Positions 16,489 to 25,273 of a DNA stretch of 64,000 nucleotides are shown here, piece by piece; within the stretch, counting starts at the first letter, position 1; each line of letters opens with the position of its first letter. The notes beneath the pieces were generated by a model that did not search any database, was not told the origin of the DNA, and worked only from the letters and a program-made list of their open reading frames with translations. A program made the position numbers and the translations under genes. Source of the DNA: Acidimicrobiia bacterium (lineage in GTDB: Bacteria > Actinomycetota > Acidimicrobiia > Spongiisociales > ZC4RG35). The stretch covers positions 23,847 through 87,846 of the forward strand of contig JANQOU010000001.1 of assembly GCA_028285585.1 (NCBI GenBank), given 5' to 3'.

Positions 16489-18897
16489 CTATAAGTTGAA
16501 CGTAAGCTGGCCTTGCGGTTGCGGTTCATTAGCGGGCATCAGCAATACGTCGACCGCATCGGACCGGTAGTCCACCTCAACCTCGAAGTCGAGCCCTGCC
16601 AACCGAATATAGGTTGTCTGCGGCGTTGGAAGACCAACACTCCTGACGGGTATGCGAATGATAGGCCCATTGTCATCAGTTTGGACGACATATGGTGGTA
16701 CCCGTCCCGGGGTATCGGTCACCTCTGCCTCCGTCGCTATGCCGGCGTCACCCAACACCCGCTCCTGAGTCGATACGAGGACTATGCCCTCATCGAAACC
16801 ACCTCGAGCTTCCTTCTTCTGGTCCGCGACTTCGGTGAGCTTCACTAAATCCAAACCCAACAACGATGAGAGCGAGCGGACCACTTCAAACAGATCTCCG
16901 AGCTCTTCAACCAAAGCCTCGCGACCAACAGCAAACGACAGCTCAAAGGCTTCCTCGATGGCCTTGAGGTTCAACAGCTGGATCAACTCGTCACCGGATC
17001 GTCGAAGTATCAGCACATCCTCGGACTTGTCCAAGACCAAAGTCGGTATGTGATCACGGACTAGCTTGTTGAGCGGGACTTCAGGGGCTCTTCGTCGATC
17101 CTGGGCAGAGCGCTCAAACACATGAGCACCCGATCTTCGAAGTACGTAGAAGGCGTGAGAGAGCACACTTCCCTCAAGCAACACCGGAATATTTTTATCT
17201 GAGGTAAAAGAGCCAACTGCTTCGAGGAACTCAGTGTCGCGAAGAAACTGAGTCGTCGGCCTAAGGACGATAGCCACCTGGAAGGCATCAACCTGCAATT
17301 CCAGTACATCTCGTTGGATTACTTTCAGATCCTCTAGCGTCCGCACGGTGCGCTCTATTGGTCGGCGTTGAAGGGCGGCTGGCGAAACTTGGGCAGGGTC
17401 GAAGTCATCATCCCGCTGAATAAACCAAGGCAGCACGTCGGGATACCCCAAACCATCTGCCGTACCAACAAAAAACATAACCTGGACGCGCTGGCCAAGA
17501 GCCTTCGCAATGCTGTGTGTTGATTCGGCAATCAGGAGAACCTGCTCCGATGTCAGCACCGTTCTCCAGTCCCAAGCCCATCCAGCCTCCCTCTCAACAA
17601 ACGACCCTGTTGCGTCGACATCAACGAAGTGCCCCTTCCAACGAACATCGCTCCGTACCCGATCGGGATCCTTCAAGTCGATGTCGTAGGTGTCGTGTGG
17701 ACAGAAGAGCAGTGAGTCTGGGATGCCCCAAGTTGCATCAATTCTGACCCTTGAAACATCCGGTCGAGCGTAAGCAAAAGCCCCTGCGCGGGCAGCGACG
17801 AATCGGTGTAGAAGAAAGGCAACCCGCCCTTCCTTAATGTCCTCGGCAAGGGTGGCAGCTTTGTCGACAAGAAAGTCAAGCACCTGGTTCTCGTCGTCTA
17901 GGACGTCTGATCGCGGAGCGAACAAGCCGTCACCACCTGCAATGTCGCTCCGTACCACGACCGGCGATTGGGCGAGATTCACGACGTCCTCTGTAAGGCT
18001 GCCTGGTATCTCACCTTTCGCAAGGCCGCTGAGAATGCTGATGTCGTCTAAGAGGAGCACTTCTCCGTAAGGGAGGCCAAGCTCCTTGAAGAGGCACACA
18101 TGTTGGGCTTTAGTCGACCCCGTCTCAGGTGTTCCAGATGCCTTGCTCAGAACCCGGTAGCGTGGTTCACCGCTCGGCTTCTTCTGCGAAGCCCATGCAT
18201 GACATGGCGGTTGGTGCTCGACGCGAGTCTCGTGGTCGCACTGAACGATCCAGATCGCATCTGCGTCACTGACCCATTCAATGTGGTACCGAAAATCCTC
18301 AAGCGTTAGGTCGTGGGCGACTTGAGATAGAACTTCCTCTGGTGGTTGGCTGATTCGTTGCCTCTTCAGTGGAAGGTCTTGGTTGGCAGACCCCTGGCTT
18401 GGCCTCATGGTCCGCGAGGTGATGTTCGGCCAATGTTCTTCTAAACGCCACAGGTTTCGCGCTCTCGAAACTCTGCGCTCGTTAGAGAGGTGGCCAAGCG
18501 CTGTTGGCTCAATCCTTCGTTGGATCATGATCGCGAGCCGATCAGATCCCACGGACTCTGCGTGAACTGCAATCCGGGCTGTAGCGTCCGAAACCGCCTC
18601 GGGCGTGGCAGACACCCTGTAGCTATGTAGCCGACCTCGCTCAACGAGAGTTTCGGTGGGAGACGAAGATCGGACGTATACCTCGGTCAAGATTGATGGG
18701 TGCTGAAGACTCTCCCGAAGGGCGTCCAGCGAGGACTTAACCTCTTTCAATAGTGGTCGGCGGGCTGCAAAGTCTCGTGTCCTCCGAGAAGGCAACACCT
18801 CAAACTCGGGCACCCACAGTTTCGGGAGACACATAAGGCCAGAAGCCTTAAAGCCGAACTGTGCAATCTCATCTGAGTCAGGCTTGTGCCTGATCAT
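16489..18897 (-). CDS. PEP-synthase-like ATP-binding / MazG-like pyrophosphohydrolase fusion
   Basis: An unusual 802-residue protein. Residues about 10-225 resemble the N-terminal ATP-binding part of PEP synthase/PPDK (VYVRSSSPTE at 74-82, later IWIVQ). Residues about 250-500 look like a second such module (VVVRSD near 315, ATWGIPDSL, LPWFIQ). Residues about 565-595 (EGSVLSHAFYVLRRSG, His581) recall the phosphohistidine swivelling domain. Residues 608-703 are a MazG-like NTP pyrophosphohydrolase (NKLVRDHIP, Glu648-Glu649, EELGDLFEV, RGGF). A beta-rich tail follows. Family assignments are by eye; the MazG part is firmest. It is the last gene of the HIT/TM/fusion operon; its ATG overlaps the upstream stop (ATGA). 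It may alter or destroy a nucleotide. Confidence 0.7.
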   Translation of the reverse strand: MIRHKPDSDEIAQFGFKASGLMCLPKLWVPEFEVLPSRRTRDFAARRPLLKEVKSSLDALRESLQHPSILTEVYVRSSSPTETLVERGRLHSYRVSATPEAVSDATARIAVHAESVGSDRLAIMIQRRIEPTALGHLSNERRVSRARNLWRLEEHWPNITSRTMRPSQGSANQDLPLKRQRISQPPEEVLSQVAHDLTLEDFRYHIEWVSDADAIWIVQCDHETRVEHQPPCHAWASQKKPSGEPRYRVLSKASGTPETGSTKAQHVCLFKELGLPYGEVLLLDDISILSGLAKGEIPGSLTEDVVNLAQSPVVVRSDIAGGDGLFAPRSDVLDDENQVLDFLVDKAATLAEDIKEGRVAFLLHRFVAARAGAFAYARPDVSRVRIDATWGIPDSLLFCPHDTYDIDLKDPDRVRSDVRWKGHFVDVDATGSFVEREAGWAWDWRTVLTSEQVLLIAESTHSIAKALGQRVQVMFFVGTADGLGYPDVLPWFIQRDDDFDPAQVSPAALQRRPIERTVRTLEDLKVIQRDVLELQVDAFQVAIVLRPTTQFLRDTEFLEAVGSFTSDKNIPVLLEGSVLSHAFYVLRRSGAHVFERSAQDRRRAPEVPLNKLVRDHIPTLVLDKSEDVLILRRSGDELIQLLNLKAIEEAFELSFAVGREALVEELGDLFEVVRSLSSLLGLDLVKLTEVADQKKEARGGFDEGIVLVSTQERVLGDAGIATEAEVTDTPGRVPPYVVQTDDNGPIIRIPVRSVGLPTPQTTYIRLAGLDFEVEVDYRSDAVDVLLMPANEPQPQGQLTFNL

Positions 18898-19496
18898 TCG
18901 GTTGTACCCGCGGACCCTTGCTCTTTCTCGCGCACATCACCGAACACTCGTTGAGCAAGGCGAAGCAGTGCTGCTACAGCATGGTCAGAAAAGTAACCGG
19001 AGAGGTATCCGAAAGCCACAATCGCCGCTGGAATTTCCAAACTGTTGGCGTTCAAAATAGGAAGAAGCTCACTTCGAACCAATGCCACGACCACAAACGC
19101 AAGGCTCGCAGAAAGGAACGGAGTTGCCAGTCGCCAGAGTAGACGGTCACGATGCCAGGAACCTTTGGCAACGGAGTGGTAGAGCCACTTGAGCGAGAAA
19201 CTCGTGCCCCCCAGGAGACCGCTCGTCCATGCAAGACCGTATACACCAAAAACGGCGGCGTTCTCGCCTTGGAGGCCGAACCAGTCCGCACCTCGACCAT
19301 TCCAAATAGCAATCATAAGGAAAGGACTTGCGAGTGTAAGGCCGAATAGGACGCAAGCTTCAAAGGCGATGTGATACTGAGCTCTTCTCGGCCAGCGCGT
19401 TGGCCAGTCGTAAGGCTCGCGACCGTCCGTGAGGTCGTAGGGCGCAAAATGGCGGGCTGTCGAGTTGCCCTTCTTCGACCGTTCGTCGTCGGCCAC
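18894..19496 (-). CDS. Four-TM membrane protein in the HIT/MazG operon
   Basis: 200 residues with four likely membrane segments (about 44-66, 81-106, 123-147, 153-172). A charged N-terminus precedes them, and an amphipathic C-terminal helix (DHAVAALLRLAQRVFGD) follows. The GTG start at 19496 is supported by TAGGAG placed right after the upstream HIT stop, and the stop overlaps the next ATG, so translation looks coupled on both sides. A small membrane protein between nucleotide-acting enzymes suggests a membrane effector or anchor, as in nucleotide-signalling defence systems. That role is inferred. I recognise no named family. Confidence 0.65.
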   Translation of the reverse strand: MADDERSKKGNSTARHFAPYDLTDGREPYDWPTRWPRRAQYHIAFEACVLFGLTLASPFLMIAIWNGRGADWFGLQGENAAVFGVYGLAWTSGLLGGTSFSLKWLYHSVAKGSWHRDRLLWRLATPFLSASLAFVVVALVRSELLPILNANSLEIPAAIVAFGYLSGYFSDHAVAALLRLAQRVFGDVREKEQGSAGTTE

Positions 19497-19511
19497 TGAG
19501 CTACTCCTAGA

Positions 19512-20123
19512 TCAGGCGAATCGGGCGTTAAGGAAGTCGTGAGTTTGCATATAAGTGTCGTCGACATCGCAACGATCTCGCCAATTCCACTCTTCTGGCT
19601 CACCTAAATAGTGGGCAATAGCCTTCCGAAAGTACTGACTCGTGGGTTGGATAAGCGACTTGACAAACAGAGAACCCTCTCTCCCCGCCAGCAAGTACTC
19701 GGTGTTCAGATAGTCACCCAGGGATTGGGGGTCGATCGGCTTCCAGGAACCAGGGACAGCCAGATGCCTGTTCGCGTACTCCAGCAGGTCGTCATCGAAT
19801 GGGAGGACATGAAGATGCGCATGTGCCGTGGCGCATGCCGTCGCCGACCCTGAAGCGACTGCACCGTGTTCGAATAGGAAAGCACTTCCCGGCATGCTCC
19901 GCGCCACCGATAGGGCATCTTCGAACAGAGCCAACCTCTGTTTCTCCCCAAGACGAGCGGAGGCTGTTTCGTGCACCTGGCTTATCACCAAAGTCCAAAG
20001 AGGTAGCAACGCTCCCAACGACGGCCGCGCTGTGTTTCCTGCTGGCAGATAGCTCTGTGGTTCCTGCCCTCGATCGCAGAATCTGCAGGTGGCAGAAGCT
20101 ACCGAACCCCTACGGTTGGCCAT
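19512..20123 (-). CDS. HIT-family (histidine triad) hydrolase
   Basis: 203 residues from the ATG at 20123. The active-site triad HAHLHVLPF (His101, His103, His105) is the HIT signature, and FLFEHG (about 82-87) fits the nucleotide-contacting strand. CRFC near the N-terminus (Cys13, Cys16) may bind zinc, as in some GalT/HIT relatives. HIT enzymes hydrolyse or transfer nucleoside phosphates (phosphoramidates, dinucleoside polyphosphates). The reading frame stays open far upstream, but that part overlaps the divergent promoter region, and the domain begins just after this ATG. A GTG three codons earlier is possible. It is the first gene of the three-gene operon. Confidence 0.75.
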   Translation of the reverse strand: MANRRGSVASATCRFCDRGQEPQSYLPAGNTARPSLGALLPLWTLVISQVHETASARLGEKQRLALFEDALSVARSMPGSAFLFEHGAVASGSATACATAHAHLHVLPFDDDLLEYANRHLAVPGSWKPIDPQSLGDYLNTEYLLAGREGSLFVKSLIQPTSQYFRKAIAHYLGEPEEWNWRDRCDVDDTYMQTHDFLNARFA

Positions 20124-20318
20124 CAGCGTCACGCCCAAAGAGTAACAAGGGGGCTCCGAAGTGGTGAACCACTCATTCGACTTCTTCCTCGTTAACGTTC
20201 GCCAAGCCGCGCCTTCCGCAGCCTCGCCACACTTAACCGCACCCGGTTGACCGACTGCAAGCGGTGGCACAGATAACGCGCCGTGGTGGAATTTTTGTAT
20301 CGGCAGGCCGCTCGTTCG
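20124..20318. other. Intergenic region between the HIT operon and the first Asp-box paralogue
   Basis: No gene recognised. It should hold the promoter of the minus-strand HIT operon; I see no convincing one. Confidence 0.35.
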
Positions 20319-20345
20319 GGGAACCTCCCGGTGAGGGCTACGTTT
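20319..20345 (+). promoter_or_regulatory. ECF-sigma-type promoter, copy 1
   Basis: GGGAAC (20319-20324), a 16-base spacer and CGTTT (20341-20345) match the ECF sigma-factor pattern. The start codon GTG (20353) lies where transcription would begin, so the mRNA is probably leaderless. The block from CGCTCGTTCGGG to CTACGTTT recurs almost unchanged upstream of the paralogue at 23301. Confidence 0.6.
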
Positions 20346-20352
20346 CATAGGA

Positions 20353-22014
20353 GTGGTACTTCCCGAAGGGTCGAGGCCCGGCAAGCAGAACGGCTCGGCG
20401 GCCAAAGGAGCGACTGTCGTCCTTGCTTCGGTGATGGTCGTATTCGGATTGGTGGTGCTTGCCCTACTCACCGCGACCGATCCGGTTGAGACTGCTGAGG
20501 AGACGACCACCACCCTTGACGAGGAGATCTCGCCGCCGACCACCCGGTTCGACCGCGACGCCTGGACTGTGGCCAGGATCGAGACCGAGATCCAGCCGTC
20601 GTGGTCGGAGACGGCTCTGCTGGAGGGCTGGTCTCACGGCGTGTACACGTTGGACGGACAGCTCGTCTACATCGGCTCATCTGCCGTTCCGTACCAATTC
20701 AGGCCGCCGCAAGGGCTAATCGTCTACCAGTCCTCGGATGGTGAAAGCTGGACACGTGTAGAGACGAACATCGAAGAGGGAGTATCGATACTGAATGCAA
20801 GGGGTGCCGACGGTGTCGTCGTCATCAGCGGGATTGACAGTGGAGGACGCTCCATCCTGTTCCAGTCCTACGACGGAACCAACTGGGTACCGGTTCCGTT
20901 GCCCGACGAGGTAAGCCGCAGCCTCTTCAACGTCGTCGGTGTCAGCAAAGACCGGATTGTCATCTTCGACAGCTTCTACCCCATTGCAACAGTCGCCACA
21001 GTCATAGAGGCGCTGCCCGAAGACTTGGCCGAAAACGCAACCAACGTCCATGTCGACCACAACAGGGTTGTTGTCCACGGGCCCGCAGGCCTGATCATGG
21101 CCAGATACACAGCAGAGGAGTTGGGGCTGACTCTTGAGGACTTGGGTCAAGAGCACCCCGTACCTCAGGACGAGATCACGGTGTGGAGCCTGGTCGACGG
21201 CTCATGGCAGCAGGGAAACGTCGGTGCCAACTGGATCGACCAGGTCCATATCCTCGACAACGGCGAGCTGCTCGCTGTCGGCCACGGAGGGCCCAGTTTC
21301 CACGGCCGGTGGCGTTCGACCAACGGAGTGGTGTGGACCGTTGACCCCACCCCGGGCCAATACATGGACGATCAGTGGAACGATGGCTACGTCGGGATAA
21401 CCCCGGCTAGGAACGACCTGGTGTACAGCGATGACCTCACTGAGTGGGAGTCGATGGGATTGTCGGAGATCCTTCCTCAGGAGCTCCGTTGGGATTTGAA
21501 CAATGTCGACGCCAGCGAGTCAGGCGTCGCCGCGATAGCCAACACCTGGGAAACACACAGCGTCAACACTCAGCCTGCCGACGTCGTCAGATCCCGCGCC
21601 GGCTACCAGCTGGTGTATCAACCGAACCAGGGGCGTTTCGTGGTCCGAGACGGCGACGACGTGCTGATGGCCGTCACATCCGGAGGTGCTGTCTCCGAGC
21701 ACCTCTTCTTCGACCTGACCCGCCGGACAGTCGATTTCCTCCATCCCGGGACCGGAGACATCATCTTCACCTTCAGCTTCGACGAGCTGGAAGTGATGCA
21801 AAGCGAAGCCTGGCCACGTCTGTCGAACAGCATCCATCACATGGCGCTCCTCGTCACCAGAGACGGTGAGAACTGGATAGTCGACGACATCGGCGATCTG
21901 GTGGGCAGTGACTGGATCCAATCGGCCAGCTTCGAAGACAACCGGATCGTCCTGGTTTCAGTCGACAACCGACACATGCCCACCAGCCGGGTCTGGGTGG
22001 GAACACTCCCCTAG
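20353..22014 (+). CDS. Membrane-anchored protein with Asp-box-like repeats, paralogue 1
   Basis: 553 residues. A short basic N-terminus and one hydrophobic helix (about 21-41) suggest an uncleaved anchor with an extracellular body, joined by a TTTT-containing acidic linker. The body holds repeated S-x-D/N-G-x-x-W pieces (SSDGESW, SYDGTNW, STNGVVW, TRDGENW), like the Asp-boxes of BNR/sialidase beta-propellers, and it ends in RVWVGTLP. The gene at 23301 shares the start (GTGGTACT), anchor, linker, repeat pattern and ending. The ligand is unknown. Control by an ECF sigma factor (envelope stress?) is inferred from the promoter. Confidence 0.7.
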   Translation: MVLPEGSRPGKQNGSAAKGATVVLASVMVVFGLVVLALLTATDPVETAEETTTTLDEEISPPTTRFDRDAWTVARIETEIQPSWSETALLEGWSHGVYTLDGQLVYIGSSAVPYQFRPPQGLIVYQSSDGESWTRVETNIEEGVSILNARGADGVVVISGIDSGGRSILFQSYDGTNWVPVPLPDEVSRSLFNVVGVSKDRIVIFDSFYPIATVATVIEALPEDLAENATNVHVDHNRVVVHGPAGLIMARYTAEELGLTLEDLGQEHPVPQDEITVWSLVDGSWQQGNVGANWIDQVHILDNGELLAVGHGGPSFHGRWRSTNGVVWTVDPTPGQYMDDQWNDGYVGITPARNDLVYSDDLTEWESMGLSEILPQELRWDLNNVDASESGVAAIANTWETHSVNTQPADVVRSRAGYQLVYQPNQGRFVVRDGDDVLMAVTSGGAVSEHLFFDLTRRTVDFLHPGTGDIIFTFSFDELEVMQSEAWPRLSNSIHHMALLVTRDGENWIVDDIGDLVGSDWIQSASFEDNRIVLVSVDNRHMPTSRVWVGTLP

Positions 22015-22050
22015 ACGTCGAGTCGAACACGCAAGATCCGCTGAATCCAC

Positions 22051-23142
22051 CTACGGAGTCGTGTCCTCCGCCAGCACCTGTGTGAGAGCAGCCTGTAGAT
22101 CCTCGGGTCTCTCGACAACGAGGCTCGACGCGGCTCGAGTCAGCCGATCGTCGATGGCTCGCCCGAGGCCGGCTTCTCCCGCAAGCTCCAGCACGATCAC
22201 GTCGGCACCGATGGCGTCAATGCGCCGGAGCGACTCGTAGAGGTTTCGGGCAAGCTCGTCGATTGCTCCGGCGGACCCGAGCGGCTCGAACCGCCAGCTA
22301 TCTGGAATCTGAGGAGGCCTGTCCGAGTAGCCCGCATACAGGACCCGGAGCTTCGCTGTGAACTCCAGCGTCCCACTACCCGAAGCGAACGCCCCAGGCG
22401 ACACGGCCACCGCCGGCGATCTTGGCGAATAGTGACGGGCTTCGTGGCCGGGTGATGCTTTGAGGTGCGACCCCTCATCTTCGACAGCTCTCACCGAGCA
22501 GTGCTCGCGGAGCTCCTCCATGGGGATGGCTCCATGCCGGAGAACAACAACACCATCCTCATCGACGGAAACCACTGTGGACTCGAGTCCCCGCTGAGTG
22601 CGCCCCGAGTCGACGATGACGTCACAACCGTCGCCCAAGTCGGCCAGGACATGCTCTGCTGACGTCGGGCTTATACGACCGAATCGATTGGCACTCGGGG
22701 CCGCGATCGGGATTCCACACTCAAGCAGAATCGCACTGGCCACAGGATGCGAGGGAGATCGCACCGCCACGCTTGGAAGCCCGCTCGTCACTGCAGCAGG
22801 CAATGCCGAGTTCCGAGGGAGAACCAGGGTGAGCGGACCTGGCCAGAAGTGATCGGCCAGTAGGCGAGCTACCGGCGGGAGTTGCCCATCGACAACCCTG
22901 TCGAGCATCTCACCGTCGGCCACATGGACAATCAGAGGGTCGGTGGCCGGTCTCCCCTTGACTGCGAAGACCCGGCTGATCGCAGCTTCGTTGAATGCGT
23001 CGCACCCGAGCCCGTAGACAGTCTCTGTCGGGAACGCCACGAGCTTCCCTTCGAGGAGAGCACCCGCAACCTGGCTTACCAGACCTCTGTCGATGTGGTC
23101 GACCGGGATCGAAATTAGTTCGGGTTTCAACTGATTGGTCAC
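22051..23142 (-). CDS. L-threonylcarbamoyladenylate synthase (Sua5/YrdC family)
   Basis: 363 residues, the length of the two-domain Sua5 form. The YrdC domain (about 25-210) shows FPTETVYGLG, the KGRP segment and PLIVH. A C-terminal Sua5 domain follows. The enzyme makes threonylcarbamoyl-AMP from Thr, bicarbonate and ATP, the first step to t6A37 of ANN-decoding tRNAs. The GTG at 23142 is the chosen start. It lies on the opposite strand between the two Asp-box paralogues, probably an accident of their duplication. Confidence 0.93.
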   Translation of the reverse strand: MTNQLKPELISIPVDHIDRGLVSQVAGALLEGKLVAFPTETVYGLGCDAFNEAAISRVFAVKGRPATDPLIVHVADGEMLDRVVDGQLPPVARLLADHFWPGPLTLVLPRNSALPAAVTSGLPSVAVRSPSHPVASAILLECGIPIAAPSANRFGRISPTSAEHVLADLGDGCDVIVDSGRTQRGLESTVVSVDEDGVVVLRHGAIPMEELREHCSVRAVEDEGSHLKASPGHEARHYSPRSPAVAVSPGAFASGSGTLEFTAKLRVLYAGYSDRPPQIPDSWRFEPLGSAGAIDELARNLYESLRRIDAIGADVIVLELAGEAGLGRAIDDRLTRAASSLVVERPEDLQAALTQVLAEDTTP

Positions 23143-23265
23143 GGGTCGGGTCTGGAACTGCGTCCTCGCAAGGTTCCCCAGAGTTCAGTGTACGAGTCCG
23201 CCTCCCACAGATCACACGAGGGAGCACTTGAAGCCCGGCTTCTCCTGCTGTCGAAACGCTCGTTC

Positions 23266-23292
23266 GGGAACCACCGCGAGAGGGCTACGTTT
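23266..23292 (+). promoter_or_regulatory. ECF-sigma-type promoter, copy 2
   Basis: GGGAAC (23266-23271), 16 bases, CGTTT (23288-23292). Spacing and flanks match copy 1 at 20319-20345. The GTG start at 23301 falls at the expected transcription start. Confidence 0.6.
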
Positions 23293-23300
23293 ACTGGATA

Positions 23301-25019
23301 GTGGTACTCCCGGAGAGGCCGAGTTCCGAACAGCAATTCTCGTTCTCACGCCGGGCGGCTGTGATCACCGCCTCGGTGCTGGTAGTGCTCGCCCTGGTGG
23401 CGCTCACAGCCCTGACCTCCAGTGACACGGTCGAGAGCGCCGAGTCGACGACCACTGTTCCCGAAGACGAGGTCTCGCCACCTGCGGTGCCTTTCGACCC
23501 CGCAACCTGGACGGTGTCCCAAGTGGCGCAAGGGCCGCAGCTCGAGTGGGCTGCGTCCGCTGAGCTGCCGACACACCCTCGTGCGTTGATCGAGAAGTCG
23601 GGGACGCTCTACTTGTTCGGCACCGAGCGCACGACACAACCCGACCTGACAACGCGATTAAGACTGTGGACGTCCAACGATGGGCTCACCTGGGAAGCGA
23701 ATGGGGAGATCGATCTCGCCGGACCGGTTCAGATAGTCGCCACCGACACCGGGTTCCTGGCATCGGTCGTCACCGAAGCCGATCGGGTCTTTGAGTCGGC
23801 AGACGGCGTGGTGTGGGATCCAGTCGATGTGCCTGACGAGACGATGAGCTACGAGATCGGCTATGCCGGTGAAGGCGACATCGTCCTCGCCGAGACCAAC
23901 TGGGGGATGTATTCGCACCTGGCCATCGAGCAGGCATTGCCCGAGGAGTGGCGTCAGAACGAGTACGGATGGGGAATCGAAGGTGGTGCCCAACCAGACG
24001 CCCGGCTCGTCCTCTACGGGCCTCTGGGGATAGCACTCGAGAAGGTCAGTCCCGAAGAGCTGGGGATCAGCCGGGAAGACCTGGATCGTTACCTTTTTGG
24101 AGATGGCAGCAGCTCACTAGAGACCTTCATCTGGGTCGACTCCGGCGAAGGATGGGTTGGTGGAACACTCGACTCTCGCCGCATCGAAGCTGTCTACCCG
24201 ATCCCGGGTGGAGGTTGGGCCGCGGTGGGCCAGGGCAACAACTCGACCCGGGTGTGGACCTCCGACAACGGGGCGATCTGGGAGATGGAAGGTGTCGTCT
24301 CAAGCATGCACCATCTGATCGGAGGAGCCGCCGAGTGGCGCAACGGAGTCGTCTCGATGCGTGGGACCGACCCACACCAGGGCATGTTCTACTCGACAGA
24401 CCTCTACAAATGGGAAGAGCTGTTGCTGCCGGACACGCTCCCGCGATCTCTGTCCTGGCGGCAAACCGGACTCGTCACTGGCGAAAGTGGCATCGCCCTC
24501 TTGGCCACCGGCTACAACTACGGACAACTGGAGCGGTCCGAGATCGAGCTGGTGAGCATGGAAGACGCCCAGTCCGGCTACACGGTCTCCCTCGACGGTC
24601 ACTCGGGGAGACTGCTCATCTCGTCGGGCGACGAGCAGCTCGCCGAGTACCGGCTCTGGAGAGCGCACACTCCGGAGACAATCAGTGTCAGCCTCGAAAA
24701 CGAGACCATCACGTTCAGCGACGCCGACACCATGGAGCCGCTGGTGACCGCCACCTTCGCCGAGCTGGACGATCTGCAGAGGCGATTCCACGCCAGCGAG
24801 GTCAACCAGGAGCGCCGCCTCAACGCCTTCTTCTACTCACCACGTGGCAACGACTGGACCGTGCAAGACCTCGACCAGGAGTTCGGCAGCAACGCCTGGC
24901 CGAGCCAGCTCGTGGTCATGGAAGACCGGATCGTGGTTGCAGTCACCCACGGTTTCGCTCGGCTGCCCTCGGATGCGGACCAGATCAGCACCCGGATCTG
25001 GGTGGGAACACTCCCCTAG
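23301..25019 (+). CDS. Membrane-anchored protein with Asp-box-like repeats, paralogue 2
   Basis: 572 residues, built like the product at 20353: one N-terminal hydrophobic helix (about 16-36), an acidic Thr-rich linker, an extracellular body with Asp-box-like pieces (SNDGLTW, SADGVVW, SDNGAIW, SPRGNDW), and the ending RIWVGTLP. The body has diverged more than the ends. No enzyme motif is seen. It may be a propeller-type binding or sensor protein of the cell surface. Its promoter is the second copy of the ECF-type element. Confidence 0.7.
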   Translation: MVLPERPSSEQQFSFSRRAAVITASVLVVLALVALTALTSSDTVESAESTTTVPEDEVSPPAVPFDPATWTVSQVAQGPQLEWAASAELPTHPRALIEKSGTLYLFGTERTTQPDLTTRLRLWTSNDGLTWEANGEIDLAGPVQIVATDTGFLASVVTEADRVFESADGVVWDPVDVPDETMSYEIGYAGEGDIVLAETNWGMYSHLAIEQALPEEWRQNEYGWGIEGGAQPDARLVLYGPLGIALEKVSPEELGISREDLDRYLFGDGSSSLETFIWVDSGEGWVGGTLDSRRIEAVYPIPGGGWAAVGQGNNSTRVWTSDNGAIWEMEGVVSSMHHLIGGAAEWRNGVVSMRGTDPHQGMFYSTDLYKWEELLLPDTLPRSLSWRQTGLVTGESGIALLATGYNYGQLERSEIELVSMEDAQSGYTVSLDGHSGRLLISSGDEQLAEYRLWRAHTPETISVSLENETITFSDADTMEPLVTATFAELDDLQRRFHASEVNQERRLNAFFYSPRGNDWTVQDLDQEFGSNAWPSQLVVMEDRIVVAVTHGFARLPSDADQISTRIWVGTLP

Positions 25020-25273
25020 CCTGGCGCAGGCGTTGCCGGTTCGAAGTCTCCATGAAGAACATCCGGGTCCAGGTCGGCACCGTTCGGCCATCCAATTGTT
25101 CCCGTCTCCGGATTCACTTGGACCTGGGCGAAAAGGCGGTCGTCAGTAGCTATACCTTCAAAGGCCGGACCCCACAGAAGAGGAGATAGATCGACAACGC
25201 GCGAGGTGTTGTCCGAAAAGCGAAGCTCCACGACCCGATCATGTAGAACTGTGACATCGGCGATATCGACCAT
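25016..25273 (-). CDS. DUF2442-domain protein
   Basis: 85 residues beginning MVDIADVTVLHDRVVELRF. The segments VVDLSPLLWG and GTIGWPNGADLDPDVL are typical of DUF2442, small proteins often paired with DUF4160 genes in toxin-antitoxin-like units. The ATG at 25273 is chosen because AGGAGT precedes it. No DUF4160 partner is visible upstream: only a 42-residue unassigned reading frame (25323-25451). Its stop overlaps the end of the convergent paralogue 2 gene. Confidence 0.8.
   Translation of the reverse strand: MVDIADVTVLHDRVVELRFSDNTSRVVDLSPLLWGPAFEGIATDDRLFAQVQVNPETGTIGWPNGADLDPDVLHGDFEPATPAPG

Noticed and set aside
20124..20543. N-terminal extension of the HIT gene
   Set aside because: The frame is open but lies across the ECF promoter and start of the divergent paralogue; the domain begins just after ATG 20123.
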